64,000 nt of DNA from Phormidesmis priestleyi ULC007 (GTDB lineage: Bacteria > Cyanobacteriota > Cyanobacteriia > Leptolyngbyales > Leptolyngbyaceae). Of the stretch, positions 55,559 through 63,131 are shown in pieces. Numbering within the stretch: the first letter of the stretch is position 1; every line of letters starts with the position of its first letter. The notes below the pieces were generated by a model that worked only from the letters and a program-made list of their open reading frames with translations, searched no databases and had not been told where the DNA came from. A program made the translations under genes and the position numbers. The stretch lies in NCBI RefSeq assembly GCF_001895925.1, contig NZ_MPPI01000005.1:102537-166536 (forward strand), given 5' to 3'.

Positions 55559-56234
55559 CTAAGACTCTGATTTGCGAAATCGATAGCCCACGCCTCGGAT
55601 GCTTTCGATCCAGCCTGCGCCTCCGATCGAGTCAATCTTTTTGCGAATGCGCTGCACACACATCTACCACATTGGTATTGGTGTTGAAATCGTAGCCCCA
55701 AATATGTTCCAAGATTTGCGTTCGCGTGAAGACGCGTCCGGGCGATCGCATCAGATATTCCAACAAATTAAATTCGCGAGTGGTCAGTTCGATCATGTGT
55801 TGATCACAGGTGACTTCTCGTGTGATGCGATCGAGCTTAATCGGCCCGACCGACACTAGATTTTGACGATCGCCCGTGCTGCGACGCATGACAGCATGGA
55901 TGCGGGCAACCAGTTCTTCGACAAAAAACGGTTTGGCTAAATAATCATCGGCACCCAGGTTTAGACCTTCTAAGCGATCGTCGAGTTCATTGCGGGCGGT
56001 TAGCAAAATCACTGGCACATTTTGCCCTTTGCGGCGCAGACTTTTGAGAATAGATAGCCCATCTTTTCCCGGCACCATGATGTCTAGCACAATCACGTCA
56101 TACTCGTTTTCGGTCGCACAGACATAACCACGATCGCCGTTGTCGCAATAATCTACGACAAACCCCTGTTCCTTTAAGCCAGCACGAACGAAGTTAGCAA
56201 TTTTGGCTTCATCTTCGACAAATAAAATGTGCAT
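55559..56234 (-). pseudogene. OmpR/CusR-type response regulator, frameshifted in a CA repeat
   Basis: The frame from the ATG at 56232-56234 gives a receiver domain (ILFVEDEAK, phosphoacceptor Asp51 in IVLDIMVPGKDG, Lys in YLAKPF) and most of a winged-helix domain (LTTREFNLLEYLMR, TQILEHIWG). It stops at 55632 after VVDVCAAHSQKD. Another frame read from the same point gives QRIRKKIDSIGG, then GVGYRFRKSES and a stop at 55559-55561, the normal family ending. Loss of one CA unit at 55655-55662 (minus strand TG) explains the shift exactly. The truncated protein would lack the DNA-binding wing. Confidence 0.85.
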
Positions 56235-56340
56235 ACAGATTTTGTGCGGTCAAGCATTGTTTTTATTGTCGCTTGTCACTTGCCAGTGCAGTGCCTTTAT
56301 ATCAATTTGGGAAATACTTGCTACGGATGAACGATCGCTG

Positions 56341-56366
56341 AGGGCATAGCAGTGCCGTGCCCCTAC
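56341..56366. repeat. Dispersed palindromic repeat, GGGGCACGGC type
   Basis: AGGGCATAGCAGTGCCGTGCCCCTAC, related to the copies at 14345, 28583 and 54291. It lies just before a MITE-like element. Confidence 0.6.
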
Positions 56367-56388
56367 GAGGATTTGTCGGACTCATTAG

Positions 56389-56527
56389 ACCTCCTGCATG
56401 AATAAAATTCTCGACGTAAACCCCCCTTAGAACTCGCCCCCTAACCCCCAATTCTGGGGGAACTGGAGTTCAAAGTCCCCCAGAATTGGGGGATTTAGGG
56501 GGCGTTCTCGGATTCGTGCAGGAGGTT
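56389..56527. repeat. MITE-like element with CCCCCTAAATCCCCC core and distinct ends
   Basis: A 139 bp element is bounded by a near-perfect 15-bp inverted repeat (ACCTCCTGCATGAAT and ATTCGTGCAGGAGGT). Its central hairpin is of the same GGGGGATTTAGGGGGC type as the elements at 20126, 24220, 34839 and 42072, but its ends are unrelated to theirs. It lies between the broken regulator and the secreted repeat protein. Confidence 0.8.
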
Positions 56528-56642
56528 TATTGATGAAATTAGTATTAGATTACAAAACTGTAATTTAGAGAATGGGCAAACCGTCATTTTGGGGTGCGCT
56601 TAATAGAACCATAGACCGCTACTCAATCAAAGGAGACTGCTC

Positions 56643-57236
56643 ATGATCACGACCCGACGACTGCTGACCTTAATGGCACTGCCTGTTCTAATTGGCTCAT
56701 TTGGATCTGCGGCTTTGACTGCAACCGCTCAATCTTCAAACCGACTTGCTCAAAATTCATCGCAGCCTGGTGAGCAGGGCAAGAGACATCGAGGTCCAGA
56801 TTTCGCCGCCGCCGCTCAAAAATTGGGCATTTCAGAAGCCAATTTGAAAGCAGCCTTGGGCGTTCCGGCAACGCCTCCAACTCCTGGCACACTGGGGCAA
56901 CGCCCAACCCGACCCGACTTTAAAGCGGCAGCAGCCAAGCTTGGCATTTCTGAGCAGCAATTGGTGAGCGCGTTGGGCGTTCCCTCTCGTCCGCCTGGTG
57001 CAAATTTTGCCACCGCCGCTCAAAAGTTGGGCGTGTCAGAAGCTAATTTGAAGGCAGCGTTAGGAGTTCCAGCAACGCCCCCGGCTCCGGGACAGCGCTC
57101 GCCTCGACCCGACTTTAAAGCAGCAGCGGCAAAACTCGGCGTGACTGAGCAGCAACTTGTGAGCGCGTTGGGAATGCCGCCCCATCGATCGCGAGATGGC
57201 AATCGTCCTGATGGTGCGCGTCCTCCTCAGCAATAG
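56643..57236 (+). CDS. Secreted protein with four helical AAAxKLGxSE repeats
   Basis: The 197-residue product has a signal peptide (MITTRRLLTLMALPVLIG, cleavage near ATAQ). Four repeats of about 27 residues follow, of the type FxAAAxKLGISExxLxxALGVP, separated by Pro-rich linkers. The repeats alternate in two kinds: A (AQKLGISEANLKAALGVP) and B (AAKLGISEQQLVSALGVP), in order A-B-A-B. A two-repeat block therefore duplicated. A basic Pro-rich tail ends it. Such short helical modules occur in secreted bacterial proteins; the function is unknown. It is 92 bp upstream of a PepSY-type gene. Confidence 0.85.
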   Translation: MITTRRLLTLMALPVLIGSFGSAALTATAQSSNRLAQNSSQPGEQGKRHRGPDFAAAAQKLGISEANLKAALGVPATPPTPGTLGQRPTRPDFKAAAAKLGISEQQLVSALGVPSRPPGANFATAAQKLGVSEANLKAALGVPATPPAPGQRSPRPDFKAAAAKLGVTEQQLVSALGMPPHRSRDGNRPDGARPPQQ

Positions 57237-57328
57237 GTTAAGTGGGCTAAGTTAAGTGGAGATGAGGGATGAACGAATTATTTCATCTCTCTCTTCCGCT
57301 CTCTCAAGCAATTAATTTCTGAAGGATT

Positions 57329-57598
57329 ATGAATCGCATCTTTCGTCAATATCATCGCTGGCTCGCGATCGTCTTTGCGCTTCCCTTGCTCACGACCCTG
57401 ATCACTGGCATCAGTTTTCCGATCGCTAAATCACTCAACCAGCCTCAACTAGCAGAGTTGCTAATTCAGATTCATACGTTAGAAATTGTTGGACTTGAGA
57501 ATATTTTTCCCATTATCAACGGGATTGGATTACTCGGTTTATTGTCCACAGGAATTTATATGACCCGTCTTTTTCGGCAGCGTCACTATCCCTCTTAA
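57329..57598 (+). CDS. Small PepSY-associated transmembrane-type protein
   Basis: The 89-residue product begins MNRIFRQYHRWLAIVFALPLL, the typical first helix of PepSY-TM proteins (a conserved His and Trp before the span). It has a second membrane segment near 61-79 (IINGIGLLGLLSTGIYMTRLF). This is much shorter than full PepSY iron-reductase-like proteins (over 300 residues), matching small 'PepSY helper' proteins. A clear GAAGGA precedes the ATG. It may be co-transcribed with the secreted repeat protein. Confidence 0.75.
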   Translation: MNRIFRQYHRWLAIVFALPLLTTLITGISFPIAKSLNQPQLAELLIQIHTLEIVGLENIFPIINGIGLLGLLSTGIYMTRLFRQRHYPS

Positions 57599-57619
57599 AA
57601 TCTCCATTTAGGAACCACC

Positions 57620-58277
57620 GTGCAACGCAAACTGTTTAGCAATGGCACCGGGTTGAATGAGAAAATTCGCCTTCAGGGAGAGATTTACCGCGTCATCGGC
57701 GTTATGGAATCGAAAGGTAGTCATGGGTCCATGGATCGCGATGATACGATTTATATCCCATCGACTACGATGTCGTCTCGAATTGTGGGTAACAATGCTC
57801 TTAAAGGCGTTTCGGTCAATTCCATTCTGGTCAAAAGAGAGAATCAAGACGCACTCGTTGCTGCTCAGTTTCAGGTTACTAATCTATTGCGGCTGCGGCA
57901 CAATATTTCTAACCCCAACAATGATGATTTTCGGGTCACAAACCAGGCTGATTTGATCAGCACTTTCTCAAATGTGATTGGCGTTTTGACGATTTTCGGA
58001 TTTGTGTTTCAACAATTTAATTTGCTTCCTCGTGCAACTGCCCTCGAAAATGTGATGTTGCCGATGGTCTATGCCAATGTTTCAAAATCGGTTCGTCGAG
58101 AACGAGTAACTCAGGCATTAGTGCGAGTGGGCTTAAGCGATCGCTTGCACAATCGCCCCAATCAATTATCTGGCGGACAGCAGCAGCGAGTAGCAAGGGA
58201 TTACGATCGTGCTCGTCACTCACAAACCTGACATTGCGGCACAAACAAAACGTATTATTTGGACTTTCCTCGATTAG
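57620..58277 (+). pseudogene. Chimeric remnant of a MacB-type ABC transporter (permease fragment fused to ATPase fragments)
   Basis: The frame from GTG 57620 first encodes part of a MacB-like periplasmic domain ([25 protein letters not shown]). At about 57997 it switches in frame into an ATPase from its Q-loop ([11 protein letters not shown]) to the signature ([11 protein letters not shown]). At about 58196 it leaves frame; the other frame then gives [18 protein letters not shown], the H-loop region, ending at 58275-58277. Walker A, Walker B, the membrane spans and N-terminal permease part are missing. At least two deletions collapsed a permease-ATPase gene pair. It is not functional as a transporter. 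Confidence 0.85.
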
Positions 58278-58403
58278 CCCGTACTTCCGTGCAGGGCGGA
58301 ACAGCATTGAAGCAGAGGGATTTTTTATGCTTTTCAAACACCCTCTGTTGCCGCTTTAGCCAACTGCTTGATAGGATCGGCAGCATAGTTGGTGGAGAAA
58401 GTC

Positions 58404-58472
58404 ATGACGATTCAGAATCGCGATCGCGCCTCAGCGTTTTCCTCAGCCCTGGGAGTGCAGACCGATGACTGA
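58404..58472 (+). CDS. Possible 22-residue upstream ORF overlapping the kinase start
   Basis: An ATG at 58404 with GGAG just upstream opens MTIQNRDRASAFSSALGVQT and stops at 58470-58472, overlapping the first codons of the hybrid kinase gene (58465). It could be a translational-coupling leader or the tail of a lost gene. Confidence 0.35.
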   Translation: MTIQNRDRASAFSSALGVQTDD

Positions 58473-60198
58473 CTTTTGGAGCCAACTTTTTAGTCTGAAT
58501 TCGTTTGTGCCTCACGGACACTGCTACCTATGGCAAACCAACCTGGTGAGCCTGCACGTCCTCTCCGACGCACTCATCGCCCTGGCTTACTACTCGATTC
58601 CGATCACCCTGTTCTACCTGGTGCGGAAGCGGCAGGATCTGCCCTTCGAGTGGGTCTTTCTCTTGTTTGCTGCCTTCATTGTCGCCTGTGGCACCACCCA
58701 CGTGCTAGAGATCTGGACGCTCTGGTATCCGACTTACTGGTTATCAGGACTGGTCAAAGCGTTCACAGCCCTAGTTTCAGTCGTCACTGCCACCCAGCTA
58801 TTCCCCCTAATGCCAAAGGTTTTGGCTCTGCCCAGCCCAGCCCAACTTGAACACGCCAACCTGGACCTTCAGTCTCAGGTGACAAAGCGGCTCCGCATTG
58901 AGGAAGAACTGAAGCGCTATCAAACCCAGCTTGAGTCTTTGGTTGCAGAACGCACGCACGAACTAACGCAAGCAAACCAAACGCTGCAACAGGAAATCGC
59001 CGAACGCAAGCGGGTAGAAGCGGAACGGAAGCGGCTACTGGCACGAGAACAATCTGCCCGTGCTGAAGCCGAACAAGCTAATCGGATCAAGGATGAGTTT
59101 CTAGCGGTTTTGTCCCACGAACTCCGTACCCCTCTCAACCCGATTATCGGATGGTCGAAGCTGCTTCAGAGCGGCAAGCTCGATCGCGCAAAAAGTCGAG
59201 AAGCCCTAGAGACGATCGAGCGTAACGCCAAACTACAGGTACAACTGATTGATGACTTACTAGATGTGTCGCGAATTTTGAGCGGCAAGTTGAGTATCAG
59301 CGTCACCTCTGTTGACCTGAATGCAGTGATTGCAGCAGCAATGGAAACGCTTCGGTTAGCAGCCGAAGCCAAAGCGTTGCAGATTCAGACAACGATTCCT
59401 GCCAGTGCCAACATTGTGACGGGAGATGCCGTCCGCTTGCAGCAGGTAGTGTGGAATCTGCTATCAAACGCGATTAAGTTCACGCCCACCGGAGGGCAAA
59501 TCGAGGTAAGTCTGACCCAGGCAGACACCCAGGTGCAAATTCAGATCAAAGATACAGGCAAAGGAATTCTGGCTGATTTTTTGCCCTATGTGTTTGACCA
59601 CTTTCGACAGCAAGATGGAACAACCACCCGTAAATTTGGCGGCTTGGGGCTGGGGTTGGCGATCTCCCGTCAAATTGTGGAATTGCACGGCGGCAGAATT
59701 GGGGTCGAAAGCCCAGGTGAGAACCAGGGGGCTACCTTCACGGTTGAACTGCCCGTCTTGCACACCCCAAATGCTGTCGAAGCAGTTGCCGACATAGCTT
59801 TGACTGCATCAGACGATCGTCCCCTGGCAAATCTGCGGGTGTTAGTAGTGGATGACGAACCTGATTCACGCGAGTTTGTGGCGTTTGTGGTAGAACAAGC
59901 AGGAGCCGAAGTGATTGCGGTTGACTCTGCGATCGCGGCGCTGCAAACGCTTCAATCCATCCATCTCGACATTCTCTTAAGTGACATCGGCATGCCAGAA
60001 ATGGATGGTTATGCGCTCATGCGGCAGGTGCGTCAGTTACCTATTAATGGGCAAATTCCGGCAATTGCGCTCACGGCTTATGCGGGAGAAGTGGATCAGC
60101 AACAGGCGATCGCAGCGGGTTTCCAGACCCATTTGTCTAAGCCAGTTGAGCCAGCCGACATTGTTGCGACTGTTATCCGGGTATATGGGCGAAAGTAG
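58465..60198 (+). CDS. Ethylene-receptor-like hybrid histidine kinase
   Basis: The 577-residue protein has an N-terminal three-span domain matching the ethylene-binding domain of plant ETR1 and cyanobacterial SynEtr1. Asp35, Tyr42, Ile45, Pro46, Ile72, Cys75 and His79 (FIVACGTTHVL) sit at a constant offset of +10 from ETR1 Asp25, Tyr32, Ile35, Pro36, Ile62, Cys65 and His69. Cys and His are the copper ligands in ETR1. A coiled coil (130-210), HisKA (SHELRTP, His218), HATPase (NLLSNAIKF, DTGKGI, GGLGLGLAI) and a receiver with Asp507 (LLSDIGMPEMDG) follow. No PAS or GAF domain is visible. The kinase is complete. Confidence 0.9.
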   Translation: MTDFWSQLFSLNSFVPHGHCYLWQTNLVSLHVLSDALIALAYYSIPITLFYLVRKRQDLPFEWVFLLFAAFIVACGTTHVLEIWTLWYPTYWLSGLVKAFTALVSVVTATQLFPLMPKVLALPSPAQLEHANLDLQSQVTKRLRIEEELKRYQTQLESLVAERTHELTQANQTLQQEIAERKRVEAERKRLLAREQSARAEAEQANRIKDEFLAVLSHELRTPLNPIIGWSKLLQSGKLDRAKSREALETIERNAKLQVQLIDDLLDVSRILSGKLSISVTSVDLNAVIAAAMETLRLAAEAKALQIQTTIPASANIVTGDAVRLQQVVWNLLSNAIKFTPTGGQIEVSLTQADTQVQIQIKDTGKGILADFLPYVFDHFRQQDGTTTRKFGGLGLGLAISRQIVELHGGRIGVESPGENQGATFTVELPVLHTPNAVEAVADIALTASDDRPLANLRVLVVDDEPDSREFVAFVVEQAGAEVIAVDSAIAALQTLQSIHLDILLSDIGMPEMDGYALMRQVRQLPINGQIPAIALTAYAGEVDQQQAIAAGFQTHLSKPVEPADIVATVIRVYGRK

Positions 60199-60204
60199 AG
60201 CAGA

Positions 60205-60422
60205 TTCGACCCCAGCGAGTGTTTATTGATGCCATGACGCAGTTTTGCTATTTGTCGAGTGATGTCTTTCAATCGCTGACCGCTTATCCAGGCGAAGCCG
60301 ATGAACAAAGAGCAGCCTTGGTCGGGTTTCAAAAGCATCTAGCTAAACCACTCGATCCGACTGTTGGAATTGCAGCCGTCTCGGAGTTAGGCCAGTTGTA
60401 CAAGAACGGTCACTCAAGCTGA
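60205..60422 (+). pseudogene. Decayed second receiver-domain remnant
   Basis: A short frame after the kinase encodes SLTAYPGEADEQRAALVGF then QKHLAKPLDP, the C-terminal third of a receiver domain. It closely parallels the end of the kinase's own receiver (ALTAYAGEVDQQQAIAAGF). The phosphoacceptor part is missing. It is probably the tail of a lost tandem receiver or neighbouring regulator. Confidence 0.65.
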
Positions 60423-60494
60423 TTTCCTTTGGCAATCTACTAGACCATTCGACCAAAAAGCGATCGTTGAGGAGATAACATTGCTGGTAGACAA

Positions 60495-60588
60495 ACTTAC
60501 GCATTTTGACCAAAACCTCGGAGGTTTAAGCCACTCTGTCGGTCACGATGCTTGATTCTTGGTTAAAACCTCCGAGGTTTGCGTAAGT
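60495..60588. repeat. Palindromic repeat element with AAACCTCGGAGGTTT units
   Basis: A 94 bp element is bounded by ACTTACGCA and TGCGTAAGT (perfect inverted repeat). It contains two self-palindromic units, AAAACCTCGGAGGTTT (60512-60527) and AAAACCTCCGAGGTTT (60565-60580). It could fold on either strand as one long or two short hairpins. It lies directly after the 3' end of the CBS-protein gene. Confidence 0.75.
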
Positions 60589-60600
60589 CCTAACAAAGAA

Positions 60601-61743
60601 TCATCGTAGTGAGTGCTGAAACTGTTGAAGGGCTGACAGTGCCGTTAGCAGAGTAGTTTGACGAGTTTCTAAAGGCAGGTCAGGAGCATTGATAAGAAAC
60701 TGAATCTGGGTTTGCAACGCTTCTAAAAAATCGTGAATGTTGGGTGTTTCGCCATCATTGAGTAGACACAATGGGGCAGGTAAATGGGTGTCGTCGTCGA
60801 TCGCTGCCAATACTTTGTTGGGGTCTAGCCCTAATCGCTGAAGGGTGCGCTGTAAAGTTTCAATCACGTCGTGCATTTCGATCGGATCAAAAACGCGCAG
60901 AAGGCTGGTTTGCGTGATGATCCCCAAATTTTTCCCCCAGTTCCAAGACACCACAAGCCGCCGCACTTGTCGCTGTTCCATTTCTTGGTGTGCTGTCCAG
61001 AGAGAATCTTCGCGATTGAGGACAAAGAGCGGTGTACTCATCACCGTCTGCGCTTGAGTTGTATTCATATCTAAGCCCAACGCCTGAAAGTGAACGATAT
61101 CGCGTTCGGTCACAATGCCAACCGGATGCTGGACTGAATCTTCGCTAGATGCTTCGACGATGACCACACAGCTAATGCAATGAGTTGCCATGAGTTCTGT
61201 CAATTGCAGAACGGATGTGGTGGGTGATGCAGCAATGACTTGATGAGACATCACCTCAGCCACTCGCCGGATTTTTAGCAAGTTGGTGGGGCGCAAAATG
61301 TGGCGAATGCTATCGAGGGAGATCACCCCAACGAGTTGATGTGGCTCGTTCACGATCGCCAGATGTCGAATGCGATGACGACGAAACAGGAACAATGCTG
61401 CAAAAACGTTATGGAGCGATTCTTCAGTCATGCTCAACACGGGATGGTGCATCACATCAGAAATCTGAGTGGACTGGAGCGAAACGCCCAAAGCAGTTAA
61501 TTGCACTAAATCGCGCTCGGTGAAGATTCCAAGTAATTTCTGATCTTGCATTACCAGTACGCAACTCGATCGTGCCCCACAGAGCGGATCTCGCGAGTTT
61601 GATTGTTGAGCAAGTTCGGCGGTTTTGTGCATCAGGGTAGCAACTTCACTCACCCGCGTATTCGGCATCACAATCAGGGGGCTACGATCGATTGCCTCAT
61701 CGAGCGGAGGTGCCCCTAACGATCGGTCAAAAGACGTAACCAT
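60601..61743 (-). CDS. Stand-alone protein with four CBS domains
   Basis: The 380-residue product is built of two CBS pairs: residues about 14-85 (VMPNTRVSEV... LLGIFTERDLVQ), 90-155 (DVMHHPVLSM... VGVISLDSIRHIL), 162-230 (EVMSHQVIAASPTTSV... GIVTERDIVHF) and 232-290 (TVMSTPLFVLNREDSL... LGIITQTSLLRVF). CBS pairs bind adenosine nucleotides and regulate attached or partner proteins. In cyanobacteria the same layout commonly precedes PAS/GAF and kinase domains in large sensors; here it ends after a helical tail, so it may be a regulatory module or a truncated sensor. The start is an ATG. Confidence 0.82.
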   Translation of the reverse strand: MVTSFDRSLGAPPLDEAIDRSPLIVMPNTRVSEVATLMHKTAELAQQSNSRDPLCGARSSCVLVMQDQKLLGIFTERDLVQLTALGVSLQSTQISDVMHHPVLSMTEESLHNVFAALFLFRRHRIRHLAIVNEPHQLVGVISLDSIRHILRPTNLLKIRRVAEVMSHQVIAASPTTSVLQLTELMATHCISCVVIVEASSEDSVQHPVGIVTERDIVHFQALGLDMNTTQAQTVMSTPLFVLNREDSLWTAHQEMEQRQVRRLVVSWNWGKNLGIITQTSLLRVFDPIEMHDVIETLQRTLQRLGLDPNKVLAAIDDDTHLPAPLCLLNDGETPNIHDFLEALQTQIQFLINAPDLPLETRQTTLLTALSALQQFQHSLR

Positions 61744-61863
61744 AATAAGAAATTAAGACAAACCACTTTTCAAAATTATGAGACTTGGCTGTGTAATTTC
61801 TGCACCATTGGTCACGAAATTTTCAGGCCCACAAAATTTGTTGCTGTAAATTTTTCGTTGACT

Positions 61864-61902
61864 GTAGGGGTAGCGCCCCCGTGCCTACCCCTGGCGGAGG
61901 GC
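61864..61902. repeat. GTAGGGGTAGCGCCCCC repeat, copy 1
   Basis: A 39 bp unit beginning GTAGGGGTAGCGCCCCC and ending CGGAGGGC, with a near-identical copy at 63054. It runs into the 3' end of the recombinase-domain gene and supplies its last codons. Confidence 0.75.
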
Positions 61903-62259
61903 TTTGCCAGATTCCTCGATTTGCGGTTCTAAGCCTGAAATTCTGGGGGTGCGTCCATATAAGCGATCCAAGACTCGTTTGACTGAAATGCGCTGCCACT
62001 GCTGACCGCGCTTGGTGGTGTAACCATTCTGATTCAGCCAGTCTGCAACCTGCTGGAGAGATTTGCCAGATTTGTGATGTCGGCGAATCAGTTCGATCAC
62101 CTGCTGTTCATTGGGGTTTTCAATCAGTTCTCCATCGATCGATCGCTGTCCAAACGCAGGAGAACCATAGCCGATATATCCACCCTGAGCTGCTTTTGCT
62201 CTGCGTCCTTGCTCTAGCCGTTCCCAGATCTCGCGGTCTTGAAAGTTCTCGGCAGCCAT
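61885..62259 (-). CDS. Recombinase-domain fragment protein (no catalytic domain)
   Basis: The 124-residue product matches the 'recombinase' DNA-binding region of large serine recombinases (GGYIGYGSPAFGQRSIDGEL, VIELIRRHHKSGKSLQQVAD, WLNQNGYTTKRGQQWQRISV, KRVLDRLYG). The N-terminal catalytic resolvase domain with its serine is absent. Stand-alone proteins of this sort occur in cyanobacteria. The last codons (GKALRQG) lie within the dispersed repeat at 61864-61902, so the original C-terminus has been replaced. Confidence 0.75.
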   Translation of the reverse strand: MAAENFQDREIWERLEQGRRAKAAQGGYIGYGSPAFGQRSIDGELIENPNEQQVIELIRRHHKSGKSLQQVADWLNQNGYTTKRGQQWQRISVKRVLDRLYGRTPRISGLEPQIEESGKALRQG

Positions 62260-62372
62260 CGTCGGTAATCGGGTTTACTGAAATTGACTCTTAGAGCAAT
62301 CTATGAAAATCGCTCATTTAACTGAGATAACAGTTTTTGCAGTCTATAACATCTTCCCTAAAACAGAATGTT

Positions 62373-62894
62373 CTAAACGACGGATTTTTTAAGTAACTGT
62401 TGGGCGCGATCGATCTCCTCTACAGTTCCTTCAACCATTAGTAGAACATTGCCGTTCGCGACCAGCCGACTATATTTTTTAGCTTGCTCGGCGGTCATCC
62501 CTAAGCCAATTAATGCACCGATTAAGCCACCCGCAGCCGTGCAGATTCCGCCACTCAACAGCGTGAACGCGATCGCAGAAGACAGCACGACTTGACCGAC
62601 ACCGGGAAGGGCAAGCAGTCCGGCTCCGAGTAACAGCCCAGACGCACCGCCGACGAGATTTCCTAAAACGAGTCCTTTCTTTAACCCCGTCGCTGTTCCC
62701 GTAATTGTTCCAACGTTAGAGGCAGGAAGTTTTAACAAGGCAGTATCTTGAGAGGTATTGTAGTTTTGACCGACTAAGAAGGCTTGCGCGATCGGGAAAC
62801 CAGAGAGAACTAGTCGATCGAGCGCTTGTCCGGCTGCTTCAATCTTAGAGAATGTTCCGATCACTCGTCGCTGCTGCAACACTTCCTTAAGCAT
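62373..62894 (-). CDS. Glycine-rich membrane protein, general-stress-protein 17M-like
   Basis: The 173-residue product has an N-terminal soluble part (VIGTFSKIEAAGQALDRLVLSGFP), like the general stress protein 17M/heat-induced family. Two or three Gly/Ala/Leu-rich membrane segments follow (KGLVLGNLVGGASGLLLG, AFTLLSGGICTAAGGLIGAL), then a C-terminal soluble part (GNVLLMVEGTVEEIDRAQQLL). A stress role is typical of relatives but not shown here. The gene is flanked by short non-coding gaps. Confidence 0.75.
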   Translation of the reverse strand: MLKEVLQQRRVIGTFSKIEAAGQALDRLVLSGFPIAQAFLVGQNYNTSQDTALLKLPASNVGTITGTATGLKKGLVLGNLVGGASGLLLGAGLLALPGVGQVVLSSAIAFTLLSGGICTAAGGLIGALIGLGMTAEQAKKYSRLVANGNVLLMVEGTVEEIDRAQQLLKKSVV

Positions 62895-63053
62895 TTCTTT
62901 TTCCTATGGAATAAAAATTTCTGTATCTTTAACTACAGTTTATCTTCTTCTTTAGAAAAAACGAGCAGCAGTCAACATATTGTCAGCGTGTTGTGACAAG
63001 AAAAACGATCGCCGAATTTTGATCTAGCGATCGCACTGAGGGGATGAAATAGC

Positions 63054-63116
63054 TGTAGGGGTAGCGCCCCCCTGCCTACCCCGGACGGAGGGCAACCACA
63101 GGGAGATTGCCCCTAC
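63054..63116. repeat. GTAGGGGTAGCGCCCCC repeat, copy 2
   Basis: The unit GTAGGGGTAGCGCCCCCC...GACGGAGGGC, near-identical to 61864-61902, is followed by ATTGCCCCTAC on the opposite sense. The whole 63 bp is an imperfect palindrome just after the ynfA-like gene. Confidence 0.75.
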
Positions 63117-63131
63117 CTATCCCTAAATTGT

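Noticed and set aside
55400-55560. Segment after tRNA-Leu reads VFRVVYNAVRSARELTF in one frame, faintly like a TnpB N-terminus.
   Set aside because: Too short and continuous with a read-through of the tRNA; no second supporting motif or element end was found.
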